A stretch of DNA of 64,000 nucleotides, taken from Peribacillus asahii. GTDB lineage: Bacteria > Bacillota > Bacilli > Bacillales > DSM-1321. Below the pieces are notes generated by a model. The model saw nothing but the letters and a program-made list of their open reading frames with translations, made no database searches and had not been told where the DNA came from. The stretch is taken from contig NZ_CP026095.1 in assembly GCF_004006295.1 (NCBI RefSeq), positions 2,342,001 to 2,406,000 of the forward strand, written 5' to 3'. Below, piece by piece: positions 51,843-60,465 of this stretch; positions within the stretch are counted from its first letter, which is position 1, and each line of letters opens with the position of its first letter. Position numbers and translations under genes: made by a program.

Positions 51843-51877
51843 TTGTGGGACTTACACATACTATGCAAGTCCCACAA
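51843..51877 (+). terminator. Terminator of the small gene at 51690
   Basis: TTGTGGGACTT pairs perfectly with AAGTCCCACAA around 13 bases. Confidence 0.7.
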
Positions 51878-51992
51878 CCCTAAACTAATTCTTTTAAAAT
51901 AGTGTTTTTCTTATCCAAAACCGCTTTATTTATTATCGCGGATGTCATAAAGAGCATTTTCCATTAGCTCTAGTGCTGAAATAAGACTTTTG

Positions 51993-52265
51993 TTATGTTG
52001 GATATACAGTTTTATGGTCAGCCAATATCACCAATTTTTTATTGTTATGTTGAAAGTTTATTTGTGCTTCAGAGGAGTAAAACCAAGTCTTTTCATTTTC
52101 CTTTACTTCAAAGATATTTATCTCATCTTGAAAATCTAAAACTTTCGAAGCCGTTTCTTCATCAACAGATACGGATATTAGCCAACAATCGTCTTGTTGT
52201 TCAATATTGTATATATTAGTTTGGCACAGCAATCTACTACCAATTGAGTGACGAATCATCAACAT
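51993..52265 (-). CDS. Small protein translationally coupled to pirin
   Basis: A 90-residue soluble protein whose ATG overlaps the stop of the pirin gene (TAATG). It looks beta-rich (NIYNIEQQDDCWLISVSVDE; VKENEKTWFYSSEAQINF). I do not recognise a family. The coupling argues that it is real and works with, or downstream of, the pirin. No signal peptide or membrane segment. Confidence 0.55.
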   Translation of the reverse strand: MLMIRHSIGSRLLCQTNIYNIEQQDDCWLISVSVDEETASKVLDFQDEINIFEVKENEKTWFYSSEAQINFQHNNKKLVILADHKTVYPT

Positions 52266-52978
52266 TAAAATTCACCCACAGGTAAATCGATTAATAAAAA
52301 GAAACTATCTTGATTTCCCTGAATAGTTATTTCATGAATGTTAGTTATTCGAGCAGCGTCTCTAGACTTTAAAATAAAATCATTGTTTATTGAAATTTCT
52401 CCCTCAATATTAAAAACGTAAATCTTCCTACCTGATTCCTGTTCAAAGTTCAAAGTATTCTTCCCATCTAATCTTGACAAATAAAGTGTTAAATCTTGAT
52501 GGATTCCAGCTACCTGCTCAGACGCTATATGAGAAATGACTGGTATTAGCTGATTATGTAACTTTTTAATATCATATGAAATGTCTTCGTATGACGGTTT
52601 AAGCTTTTTTTCATTCGGTGAAAACCATAATTGTAAAAATTGTACCTCTTCCTTATTTGAAGCGTTAAATTCAGAATGAAGCACTCCAGTTCCAGCAGTT
52701 ATCCGCTGAATACTACCATAGCTAATGGTTCCAGAGTTTCCCAAGTTATCTTCATGCTTAAGTTCTCCCTTTAAGATAATAGAAACTATTTCAGCTTCAC
52801 GATGTGGATGAATTCCAAAACCATGTCCTGGCTGGACAGTATCATCGTTAAAAACCCGTAATGGACCAAATCGTATATTTGTTGGATCATAATATTCTCC
52901 AAAAGAAAAACTTAGTGAACTTTCCAACCAATCATTTTTTACTGTGTAGCGTGTATCTGCAGGAAAAAGTTGAATCAA
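52265..52978 (-). CDS. Pirin-family (bicupin) protein
   Basis: A 237-residue pirin of the YhhW type. The N-terminal cupin carries the metal motif GFGIHPHREAEIVSIILKGELKHEDNLGN, given in parts as GFGIHPHREAEI and LKGELKHEDNLGN. Then TAGTGVLHSEFN completes the His/His/His/Glu site. The C-terminal cupin is shorter and metal-free. YhhW-like pirins can show quercetinase activity; the role in vivo is unclear. The ATG follows GGAGTGAAGG. Transcribed with the small gene at 51993. Confidence 0.87.
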   Translation of the reverse strand: MIQLFPADTRYTVKNDWLESSLSFSFGEYYDPTNIRFGPLRVFNDDTVQPGHGFGIHPHREAEIVSIILKGELKHEDNLGNSGTISYGSIQRITAGTGVLHSEFNASNKEEVQFLQLWFSPNEKKLKPSYEDISYDIKKLHNQLIPVISHIASEQVAGIHQDLTLYLSRLDGKNTLNFEQESGRKIYVFNIEGEISINNDFILKSRDAARITNIHEITIQGNQDSFFLLIDLPVGEF

Positions 52979-53243
52979 ATTCCTTCACTCCCTAAATAAG
53001 ATCTCGATTTAATTTATTAATCAATATATCTAGAATTAAGATATTTTTAGTTGATATTAATATAATTTATACAATTGAATTTCCAAATAATTTGGATAAG
53101 AAACCCATATCAAACACCACCTATTATTTCTATCTTTAAATTGTTTCATTCACCATTAGGCAGCTTTTGTTAACTCATTTGAACTCTTTTTAAATATCAA
53201 TACAAACCTAAATATTCAGTTTTGATTGGAAGTCTTATTCCAT

Positions 53244-53288
53244 TATGGCCCTAAAATGCAATTGAGCGCCAATTCAAGAATGGCGCCC
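53244..53288. repeat. Palindromic repeat of the IS-target family, unoccupied
   Basis: TTATGGCCCTAAAATG, then GAGCGCCAATTC and AAGAATGGCGCCC. It matches the reconstructed empty sites of the two IS copies (ATGGCCCTTAAATG, GAGCGCTTACC, loop ATTC, AAGGATAGCGCCC) and still has ATTC near its loop. It is the intact third member. Confidence 0.7.
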
Positions 53289-53289
53289 T

Positions 53290-53319
53290 TTAATAGAAGA
53301 ACTTATCATCTTCTATTAA
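53290..53319 (-). terminator. Hairpin downstream of the SDR gene
   Basis: TTAATAGAAGA pairs with TCTTCTATTAA around eight bases, about 55 bases past the SDR stop on the minus strand. Confidence 0.5.
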
Positions 53320-53374
53320 CCACTATTGCTGAAAAAAGATCAATTTTTCGATTGGTTTTATTTTACTGACTTTC

Positions 53375-54007
53375 TTATTGTGCCGTATATCCACCATCAA
53401 CTGTTAATGTATTGCCTGTCATAAAGGATGAATCATCCGAAGCCATGAATAATACAGCTTTTGCCATTTCCTCTGCTTTGCCCAGACGTTGCATTGGTGT
53501 GATAGACGCAAGTTCCTTTTTACTTTCTTCAGGAATAATTGGCGTATCAATAAAGCCTGGTGCTAAAGAGTTCACACGAATATTTTTAGTTGCATATTCT
53601 AACGCAAGTGAGCGTGTTAAGTTGAGAACCCCACCTTTTGCTGCATTGTATGCTGCCGACCCAGGTGAACCTACCCAACCATACATAGAAGCTGTATTGA
53701 CGATAGTGCCACCACCTGATTTCAGCATTTCACGAATGGCTTCACGAGCTACTAAAAATACACCATCCAAGTCTACATTGACTGTGTTGCGCCATTCATC
53801 ATAGGAAAGCTCCTCTGTTGGTGTAACACGCCCAATCCCTGCATTATTAAATACGATATCTACTTTTCCAAAAGCGTCCACTGCCTCTTTGAAAATATTT
53901 TGTACCTCTTCTTCAAATGTAATGTTTGCTTTTACAAAAAGTGCTTCTGCATTTTGTGCCTTTAATTCTGCTTCAAATGCTTTACCTTTTTCTTCGTTTA
54001 GGTCCAC
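53375..54007 (-). CDS. Short-chain dehydrogenase/reductase, N-terminus lost to a frameshift
   Basis: The 210 residues hold most of a classical SDR: the NNAG block (VDIVFNNAGIG), the catalytic Ser in TIVNTASMYGWVGSPGSAA, Tyr-x-x-x-Lys in YNAAKGGVLNLTRSL, and NTLTVDGGYTAQ at the end. The GTG at 54007 is not a real start. Upstream, ATG 54111 behind GAGAGGA opens MSKLHNKVAVITGG, then shifts frame in a run of six Gs (54070-54075). With seven Gs it would read ITGGASGIGAATAKLFVEE and continue into this frame, giving a normal protein of about 245 residues. Without that NAD-binding motif the product is inactive. Confidence 0.85.
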   Translation of the reverse strand: MDLNEEKGKAFEAELKAQNAEALFVKANITFEEEVQNIFKEAVDAFGKVDIVFNNAGIGRVTPTEELSYDEWRNTVNVDLDGVFLVAREAIREMLKSGGGTIVNTASMYGWVGSPGSAAYNAAKGGVLNLTRSLALEYATKNIRVNSLAPGFIDTPIIPEESKKELASITPMQRLGKAEEMAKAVLFMASDDSSFMTGNTLTVDGGYTAQ

Positions 54008-54111
54008 AAGTACTACTTTTGCGCCCTCTTCAACAAATAATTTTGCAGTTGCAGCACCAATGCCTGATGCCCCCCTGTAATGACTGCCACTTTATTATGC
54101 AATTTACTCAT

Positions 54112-54434
54112 ATCAATATATCCTCTCTATTAAAAAATTTATCAAAGAAAATGCTTTCTCTATACCTTTCCCTTCTTAATAAAGTTAAACACCTATTTTA
54201 TTACATTTTCACATTCAACTATTCTGCATTCGATAGTTTTAGTACAATCCTTCTAATCTCGTCTTTATAATTATGAAATCATACAATCATCAACAAAAAA
54301 TTGAGAACCTGTTGAATAGCTAAGGTTATTATTCATAAAAAACGGCGCAACTTATATCCAGGAAAAAATTACAAATAATAATAATCCCCATGTTCCCCAT
54401 CCTATAAAGGAAAAATATATTTGGAGGTAATTTC
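54112..54434. other. Divergent intergenic region between SDR and the CBS protein
   Basis: About 320 AT-rich bases that should contain both promoters. No remnant, repeat or operator was recognised. Confidence 0.4.
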
Positions 54435-54869
54435 ATGGCACAATTAAGAGATATCATGACATCAAATATTGTTACAGTTAACGAAACACAGACCGTACAG
54501 GAAGCTGCAGCATTAATGAGCGAATATAATATCGGAGCTATCCCTGTAGTAAATAACAGCAGACAACTAGTTGGAATTGTAACCGATCGTGATATTACCC
54601 TTCGTACGACAGCACAAGGAGAAAATGCACAAACACCAGTATCTCAAGTCATGACTGCACAGCAAATCGTACAAGGTACACCTGATATGGATGTTCATCA
54701 AGCTGCAAATTTGATGGCACAGCAGCAAATTCGCCGATTGCCGGTAATCGAAAATGGACAAATAGTAGGAATGGTTGCTTTAGGTGATTTAGCAGTACAA
54801 AATCAATATGCAAACGAGGCAGAACAGGCATTACAAAGTATTTCAACTCCTTCCGCACCTCAACAATAG
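54435..54869 (+). CDS. Two-CBS-domain protein (YhcV-like)
   Basis: A 144-residue stand-alone Bateman module. CBS1 (residues 5-60) has IMTSNIVTVNETQTVQEAA and GIVTDRDITLR; CBS2 (70-130) has MDVHQAANLMAQQQIRRLPV and GMVALGDLAV. Such modules bind adenine nucleotides and sense energy state; Bacillus YhcV-like proteins are general-stress associated. GGAGGT precedes ATG 54435. It is monocistronic with a strong terminator. The partner is unknown. Confidence 0.92.
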   Translation: MAQLRDIMTSNIVTVNETQTVQEAAALMSEYNIGAIPVVNNSRQLVGIVTDRDITLRTTAQGENAQTPVSQVMTAQQIVQGTPDMDVHQAANLMAQQQIRRLPVIENGQIVGMVALGDLAVQNQYANEAEQALQSISTPSAPQQ

Positions 54870-54900
54870 TAAGGGGCTACTTTTATTGCCATAAAATAAT

Positions 54901-54942
54901 TATTAGCACAGACCCAGGCCTTGGTCTGTGCTAATATTTTTT
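54901..54942 (+). terminator. Terminator of the CBS protein gene
   Basis: ATTAGCACAGACC pairs with GGTCTGTGCTAAT and is followed by a T run. Confidence 0.85.
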
Positions 54943-54970
54943 ATAATAGAAATGAACTAATTCCGGTTAA

Positions 54971-55250
54971 TTATGAAAAATTACATCTCGTTCGGAAAAT
55001 CTGTAACTCAACAGTTCTTTCCATAAAAGGTACACCTGTTTCTACATGTTCTCCCCCATTTAAATGATCATTTCTTGTTTCAATCTCTTCTGCTTGTACA
55101 GAATCAACTCTATCTAAAATATCAATTACTCCTACCGCAAACGTTGTGACAGCTACCACTTTCCCTATATTTTTTAGACCACGGAGAATTTGATCTCTAT
55201 CTTTATTTTTTAGACCGCTTACAGTAATACCTGCACTTTTTATCGTGTAT
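54971..55250 (-). pseudogene. Remnant of a polymorphic-toxin C-terminal region
   Basis: One open frame without a start reads ITVSGLKNKDRDQILRGL, then VAVTTFAVGVIDILDRVD, then HLNGGEHVETGVPFMERTVEL before a short unrelated end. The H-x-x-T-G-V-P-F followed by T-V-E-L is a recurrent pretoxin-to-toxin boundary in LXG/RHS polymorphic toxins (H-P-V-T-G-V-P-F). The N-terminal delivery part and the end of the toxin domain are missing. It has no ribosome site. Identification rests on that motif alone. An immunity-like gene lies 7 kb to the right (62195). Confidence 0.4.
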
Positions 55251-55632
55251 GTAATCCCATTATATTACTATTAATTTTTAAAAGTTAAAAATGCTTTTAA
55301 ATGAGGGGTTATCTAATCGGATAATCACGTAATCATATAAAAACACTGTTGCTTGATAGGCATGTAGTACGATTCCCAACATAACGAAAAATGAAAATAA
55401 GAGGGTAACTTCAAAAGATCGTTACAAACCGACCTTTTGAAGTTACCCTCTTTCGATATCACTTTTTTTCATATGCGAGGAAGCATGTAAATAATTCGAA
55501 TTTATTTCTAAAGGAAAATGAATTCAAAGTACAACGAAACGAAAAAGATTGATTCTAAAACCGTTAATCGTCATACATTTATTATTCTTTGCACGCAATA
55601 ACTTAAATAGCTTAGACGACAGGCACGATAAA
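55251..55632. other. Gene-free stretch upstream of the toxin remnant
   Basis: About 380 bases. Its only clear element is the long hairpin at 55399-55452. Confidence 0.45.
55399..55452. terminator. Strong long hairpin terminator
   Basis: AAGAGGGTAACTTCAAAAG pairs perfectly with CTTTTGAAGTTACCCTCTT (19 bp) around 16 bases. It lies about 180 bases past the DUF1456 gene on the minus strand and may terminate it. Confidence 0.7.
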
Positions 55633-56148
55633 TTATGCTCTATATGTGAAAGCTAAACCTTTTAAGAATTTACGGGTGAAATTATCACCGCATTCTTTAT
55701 AATTTCGATGTCCTGCTTTTCGTAAAATCGCTCCTAATTCTCCTTTTGATACAATGATACCGCCATCATCAAGGATATCCAGTATATCTTCCGTTGTTAA
55801 TTGCAGGGCTACTTTCAATTTTTTAAGCAGCATATTATTCATATGATCCTTGTTCCTTTCAGTAGGTTCAGGGCTTTTAGGTTGTCCTGGTTTTGAATCT
55901 TGTTTACCTCTTTTAAAAGTAATAAGGCCATTTAAAAATGATTCTAACATCTTATTATTGCATTTGATCTGATCTTCAGTTTTCTCTCCATCAACTTCAT
56001 CATCGTACTCATCTTTTGATTTTGTAAGGATCTTTAGTACTTCGTCTTTTGTAACTTCTATACCGCCAAGTTTAAATATCTCTACCATATCTTTATTTTT
56101 TATATCTAGAGCATATCTTAGCCTAATTAATATATCGTTGTTATCCAT
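55633..56148 (-). CDS. DUF1456 family protein (YehS-like)
   Basis: A 171-residue soluble protein built from two copies of the DUF1456 helical repeat. Residues 1-75 contain NDILIRLRYALDIKNKDMVEIFKLGG, given in parts as NDILIRLRYALDI and MVEIFKLGG. Residues 105-171 repeat it as LLKKLKVALQLTTEDIL and ILDDGGIIVSKGEL, ending in FTRKFLKGLAFTYR. A charged linker lies between. The E. coli homologue YehS has no settled function. GGAGGT precedes ATG 56148. Monocistronic. Confidence 0.92.
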   Translation of the reverse strand: MDNNDILIRLRYALDIKNKDMVEIFKLGGIEVTKDEVLKILTKSKDEYDDEVDGEKTEDQIKCNNKMLESFLNGLITFKRGKQDSKPGQPKSPEPTERNKDHMNNMLLKKLKVALQLTTEDILDILDDGGIIVSKGELGAILRKAGHRNYKECGDNFTRKFLKGLAFTYRA

Positions 56149-56291
56149 TTATAAACCTCCAAATAATATTTCCATATGTATAGTCATCATTATTATTGTC
56201 CTTTTAAGAACCAATACTAATCATCATAACCTAAATAAACGTATTATTGTAACAGTATCGGAACTAAATATAAAGATTTTATAAAAAAACT

Positions 56292-56745
56292 GATTTGGGT
56301 GCAAATATGACTTGTTAGAAACAGAGGATCTCAATATCCTTTTTATCTATGAATAATAATGCTGTTCCGAATAATTTATGTATGAATTTAATCTCGCTTT
56401 GGACAGACTTCACTCCCTTGTTGTTATTCTTTTTTCAGTATATGCATCGGCTTCACAGATAGTCTGTTTGACTGTTCGAGACCTTTTTAATCCTAGCATA
56501 GAACGATGTGATCTTGCTCCACTATATTATTGAGATATCTGACTTACCTTATTTACGTGCCTGATAGCATACTTTTTTTCTTTTCTTTTAACTCCTGAAT
56601 CTATATGCAATAGACTGGGTTCTTATCTACTGTTATAACACGGGGGTTACAAATATGAGGAGCAGCCAAAACTTTCTTGAAAAATCTCTTGGCTGCTTGT
56701 TTAGCGCTTGATTCACTTGTTGTCTTGGTATTTACACCAGAACCC
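56292..56745 (-). mobile_element. Internally deleted IS6-family element
   Basis: Bounded by inverted ends GATTTGGGTGCAAATA (left) and GGTTCTGGTGTAAATA (right, minus strand), the IS6/IS240-type ends. Inside, broken minus-strand frames spell pieces of an IS6 transposase: QAAKRFFKKVLAAPHI, RVITVDKNPVYCI, YLNNIVEQDH and IHKLFG. The N-terminal helix-turn-helix and first catalytic Asp region are deleted, and several stops interrupt the rest. It is a dead remnant that keeps both ends, so a transposase acting from elsewhere could still mobilise it in principle. Confidence 0.75.
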
Positions 56746-56764
56746 TCTCAAGCGTTTTGTGCTT

Positions 56765-58066
56765 TTATTTTCTTAATTCAAACCAAAATTTACTCCCTTT
56801 ACCAACAGCACTTTCTATGCCGAATTCAGCTTGGTGCATTTCAAGTATGCTTTTGACGATTGAAAGGCCTAATCCGTTGCTTATGATTGAACGCTTATGA
56901 GTTTTCGCCTTATAGTATCTATCCCAAATCAGGTTGAGCTCCTCACTTGGAATACCTTTTCCAGTATCGATTACTTCGAAGCGGACTCTACTTCCTAGAT
57001 CGATTAAATTCACTTTAATTTCCTTATCTTCTCCAATATAGTTGATTGCATTGCCCATTAAGTTGTAGATTACTCGTTCCATACGCTGTTCGTCTACTAA
57101 TACATACAAATCATAATCAATATTAGCCTTTATTTCGAATCCTTCAAACTTTGACAATGCTCCAAAGCGAAGCAAAATTTTCTTTAACGTTTCACTCAAG
57201 TTGACATTGTTAATTTGTAGCGCTTCATTATTCGATTGAAGTATAGATAATTCTAAAATATTGTTAACAAGCGATGCTAAGCGATTACTTTCTTCAATAA
57301 TAACCTGAAGATGTGCTTCACGCTTTTCTTTTTTCTCACCTGAGATATCACGTATCATTTCGGCATAGGCTTTAATCATCGTTAGAGGTGTACGTAAATC
57401 ATGAGATATATTTGCAATCAGTTCTCTTCTAAGTTTTTCTACTTTAGAAAGTTCATTCGTTGTGTAATTCAGTGTTGCTGCAAGTTGATCTAATTCTGCG
57501 TAATGACCGTTTTCAAACTGCACGTGATAATCACCTTTAGCGAGGCGCTCAGCACTATTTGTAATTTTTATTATCGGTTTGGCTACTTTCTTGGCAATAA
57601 AAAATGAAACGACAAGCCCTAAAAGTAAGGCAGTAATCGTCACATATACGAGCTGAGTTTTTAAAATATTTGTCGTTAAGTTTATTGGACCAATTGATGT
57701 GCTGATATATAGGAGTGTGTCATTATCAAGCTTAGATCCGTAGACAAGTGTTGGCCCTTTGAATTCTTCCACCTTATACGATATATAATCTTCTGTACTA
57801 GCATTTAATTTTTGTAGAAATTCATTAAAGTTTTCTGGTAAAGGTCTATTTCTTTTCGGTTGTTCGATTGCTTCTTCTGGTAAGTCCTTTGGCGGTTTTC
57901 CAGAATCATGTTCATCTGAGACATATTTGATATTACCTTCCGTGTCCGTAATAAACACCAGAACAGAGTTTTTAAAGGTAAGCCGATCAATGGCGCTTTC
58001 AAAATCACTCTGACCATATTTGCTTTCTATTTCGCTCGCAACCTTCATAACACCTTTTATTTTCAT
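56765..58066 (-). CDS. Sensor histidine kinase lacking its N-terminus
   Basis: From ATG 58066 the product has part of an extracytoplasmic sensor (VFITDTEGNIKYVSDE), one membrane helix (YVTITALLLGLVVSFFIA), a HAMP domain, HisKA with ANISHDLRTPLTMIKAYAEM (His near residue 225), and HATPase_c with NAINYIG, DTGKGIP and SNGLGLSIVKSI. The first helix and the start of the sensor, which every such two-helix kinase needs, are missing. The ATG overlaps the stop of the upstream VTC gene (ATGA), and the residues before it are VTC coding sequence in another frame. No response regulator is adjacent. Domain calls are firm; it is probably non-functional or cytosolically misplaced. Confidence 0.85.
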   Translation of the reverse strand: MKIKGVMKVASEIESKYGQSDFESAIDRLTFKNSVLVFITDTEGNIKYVSDEHDSGKPPKDLPEEAIEQPKRNRPLPENFNEFLQKLNASTEDYISYKVEEFKGPTLVYGSKLDNDTLLYISTSIGPINLTTNILKTQLVYVTITALLLGLVVSFFIAKKVAKPIIKITNSAERLAKGDYHVQFENGHYAELDQLAATLNYTTNELSKVEKLRRELIANISHDLRTPLTMIKAYAEMIRDISGEKKEKREAHLQVIIEESNRLASLVNNILELSILQSNNEALQINNVNLSETLKKILLRFGALSKFEGFEIKANIDYDLYVLVDEQRMERVIYNLMGNAINYIGEDKEIKVNLIDLGSRVRFEVIDTGKGIPSEELNLIWDRYYKAKTHKRSIISNGLGLSIVKSILEMHQAEFGIESAVGKGSKFWFELRK

Positions 58067-58737
58067 ACCTTCGTAAAAGGATACACTTTGTATTCTGAAA
58101 GAATACGAACGAGCCAAAGTGGCATACTATTTCCCGTTTTGATTTCCATTAGAACTTTTTCTTCTTCTAAAAGTAATTGTCCGTGATCTCCTGCTTCGAG
58201 CATAAGTTCAGATCGTCGACTCCGAATATTGAAATCAAAAGACATCCGTAGGTCTCGGTTTCCCTTACCGAAGTATGCCATTCGATCATAAGCAAGATAA
58301 ACTGCTGGTTTCAGTTGATATTGTGTAAGGAAACTCTCAATTTCTCCAAGAACCTGTTGATTCATATATGGCTGGTATGTAGGTGCTATACCTGATTGTA
58401 AAAAAACGTATGCTTCCTTTAATTTCATGGAACTTCTTCGTTTATTAACAATTCCGTTTACCTTTTTCTTGATTTCGATATATACTTTTGAATCTAAACT
58501 TGGAGTACCGTATCCTCTCATGCGCAACTTTTCTTTAAAAACGGGTTTTGAAATCGAATGACGAATCAAATCGTTATCTGCTGTATCGTAGTAGAGGTTT
58601 GCTATTGTGTAATAGGCGTTATCTTTGTTGTAAGCATCCAACTCCATATAATCAGCAAGTCTCATTTGAATTTTTGAAAAAATGTCAACATCGATCATAT
58701 ACTTTTTTTCATGTCGATTAAAAACTTCAATTGCCAT
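58063..58737 (-). CDS. VTC-domain protein, C-terminus truncated
   Basis: A 224-residue triphosphate-tunnel (VTC/CYTH-like) protein. RHEKKYMIDVDIF, NLYYDTADNDLIR, KEKLRMRGYG, KVYIEIKKKVNG and LMEIKTGNSMPLWLVRILSEYKVYP are the polyphosphate-binding strands with paired basic residues. Relatives continue T-S-F-S-K-Y-G-x-x-Y; here the gene changes after VYPFTK and stops, right where kinase sequence begins. The ATG follows AGGAGGAACTA. In related genomes a VTC gene is followed by CotH and DUF4956 genes, then a kinase. I infer that a deletion removed the intervening part. Confidence 0.85.
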   Translation of the reverse strand: MAIEVFNRHEKKYMIDVDIFSKIQMRLADYMELDAYNKDNAYYTIANLYYDTADNDLIRHSISKPVFKEKLRMRGYGTPSLDSKVYIEIKKKVNGIVNKRRSSMKLKEAYVFLQSGIAPTYQPYMNQQVLGEIESFLTQYQLKPAVYLAYDRMAYFGKGNRDLRMSFDFNIRSRRSELMLEAGDHGQLLLEEEKVLMEIKTGNSMPLWLVRILSEYKVYPFTKV

Positions 58738-59145
58738 CGTTAGTTCCTCCTAGTTATCAAAACGTTATGTTGCTTTAAATGTTCGAATCATTTCTTCTCT
58801 GCCTGTTTCATCAATAGCAAATTGAAATTCTAAAAAATAGGACATTTCGGTCTGCTGAGTTATTTGATAATTGTATTGTAAAAGGCTTAAGTGATAGGTA
58901 TGTGATAGAAAAGTTTATGTTATGTGAGATATAGGATTAAAATAAAGTTTGAATAAAAAGTTGCATTCAACCCTTACTTAACAGCAACTACAAAAACTCC
59001 GTTTTGAAAAAAGATTAATCAAAACAGGCTCTTATTTAATGTGGTGAATTAACTTCTTTATAAAAAAGATTAATCATTTTTGAAATCTTTGTTGGGATAG
59101 TACCAGCTTCAAAAATGGTACAATAAGGAAAAAGGGGGTATAAAA
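58738..59145. other. Divergent intergenic region
   Basis: About 405 bases. Contains a diverged member of the AAGAATCC-type hairpin repeat near 58998-59033 (CCGTTTTGA...TCAAAACAGG). No gene is supported. Confidence 0.45.
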
Positions 59146-59256
59146 ATGAACATGGATAAATCATTCAAACCCGTGTATCTGCCGATGGCAGTAGAAGTTA
59201 GAAGTTATTTGGTTACTTGGTCAATCAAATATAACGAGGTAATTATTTATGGATAG
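59146..59256 (+). CDS. Short ORF overlapping the start of the unknown membrane protein gene
   Basis: ATG 59146 behind AAGGGGGT opens 36 codons (SFKPVYLPMAVEVRSYLV, then KYNEVIIYG). Its end overlaps the start of the next gene by eight bases, so it may couple translation, or be a stub left from a longer gene. The ribosome site is good; function is unknown. Confidence 0.4.
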   Translation: MNMDKSFKPVYLPMAVEVRSYLVTWSIKYNEVIIYG

Positions 59257-60091
59257 ATTATTAGAAATTTTAAACCCAGGGTGGGTAGGAGCGACTATTG
59301 GTATTTTTGGGGTTATTTTTACCGTTTTAATTTCAATTTTATTATATAAGTTGTCTAAAATTAAATCACAATTAGTTTACCAAGATCATTCCATACAATT
59401 AATAGGAACAGATAGTAGAATTTCAGATGAACTAGAAATAACCTATAAAGGTAAGAAAATTCCTAGAGTTATAATGACCAATATTGCTATTTGGAACTCT
59501 GGAAACCAAACTATTCATGGATTTAATATCGTAGAAGATGATGTATTAAGGTTAGAATTAGATAAAGAGGAGGAATTTATAAGTATAGATTTTCTTAAAG
59601 AGACAAGACGTATTAATAAATTTAACGCTTATATAGATCCCGGACAGAGAAATAAAATAATATTGAATTTTGATTATTTAGATCCTAATGATGGTGTATT
59701 ACTACAAATATTACACACTGATCAAGTATGGGATTCTAAAATAAAAGGTTCAATTAAAGGTATGCCAAAAGGCGTTTTATCAAAAGGACTTTTAAAAGAA
59801 GCATATAAAATTCATGAATCTAAAAAAGGTTTAATCACACCTTACATTGTACTCTATATGGATGTTATTATTATTTTAGCCCTTTTAGGTGCTATAATTC
59901 ATTTTTATAAAGGATATACGAACCAAGGCAATAGCTTAATATTTACTATTTTGGTTGAGACTACTTTTCTAATATTTCTTTTTAAGAGTTCTTTCGATTT
60001 ATTTAATGTTAAAAAAAACGCACCTCCTCTAAGACTGTTTGATAAAAGAGTTAAAAAAGATAAAGAGAATAAATATGATATAAACTCATAA
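59249..60091 (+). CDS. Unknown protein with three membrane helices
   Basis: A 280-residue protein. One N-terminal helix (residues about 12-32, VGATIGIFGVIFTVLISILLY), a roughly 160-residue hydrophilic, beta-rich middle (GTDSRISDELEITYKGKKIP; IVEDDVLRLELDKEEE), and two C-terminal helices (about 205-225 and 233-250), then a basic tail. GAGGTAATT precedes ATG 59249. No family is recognised; the middle resembles proteins that compare strain in transmembrane sensors, but that is only an impression. AT-rich codons and neighbouring remnants suggest an accessory origin. Confidence 0.55.
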   Translation: MDRLLEILNPGWVGATIGIFGVIFTVLISILLYKLSKIKSQLVYQDHSIQLIGTDSRISDELEITYKGKKIPRVIMTNIAIWNSGNQTIHGFNIVEDDVLRLELDKEEEFISIDFLKETRRINKFNAYIDPGQRNKIILNFDYLDPNDGVLLQILHTDQVWDSKIKGSIKGMPKGVLSKGLLKEAYKIHESKKGLITPYIVLYMDVIIILALLGAIIHFYKGYTNQGNSLIFTILVETTFLIFLFKSSFDLFNVKKNAPPLRLFDKRVKKDKENKYDINS

Positions 60092-60465
60092 ATCTAGGGG
60101 GTTCTTGTTGGTTTATAAATTAAAGTTTGATCAAAAATATCGTGTAAACCCGTATTCTACGGTAAATAAAAAGAATCCATTTTGACAAAGATTGATCAAA
60201 AATGGATTCTTTTCTTTTTGAATGAACATTCCGTTTTATAAAAAAGTTTGATTAAAACTCACTTAGAATTCTTTAATCGAAAAGGAATGAAACGGTGCAA
60301 CTTTATTTCAAATCTACAATTTCATCAAAAGTAAATAAAGTATGGTCTATTGAGCACTCTGTTTTTTAGGATTTTTTATGTTATTTATATTACTCTATTC
60401 ATTTTTAACACCTTGGTGGTAGAATATGGGTGGTAAGGAATATACATCTAAAAGAGGATAGTATT
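60092..60465. other. Intergenic region with a dispersed hairpin repeat
   Basis: About 375 bases holding the hairpin at 60171-60211, plus the promoter region of the secreted propeller gene. No gene is supported. Confidence 0.45.
60171..60211. repeat. Hairpin repeat AAGAATCCATTTTGA (copy 2)
   Basis: AAGAATCCATTTTGA pairs with TCAAAAATGGATTCTT (one bulge). The arms, the inner AAAGATTGATCAAAA and the preceding AAATAA are shared with copy 1 at 16451-16491. Confidence 0.6.

Larger units (their letters stand above)
52979..53374. other. Intergenic region with an unoccupied palindromic repeat
   Basis: About 395 bases. Contains the palindromic element at 53244-53288 and, just after it, a perfect AATAGAAGA/TCTTCTATT hairpin that can terminate the SDR gene. 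No gene is supported. Confidence 0.5.

Noticed and set aside
55633..56148. A phage or toxin role for the DUF1456 gene because it lies near a toxin remnant
   Set aside because: DUF1456 proteins are widespread single-copy housekeeping-like genes, so proximity is not informative.
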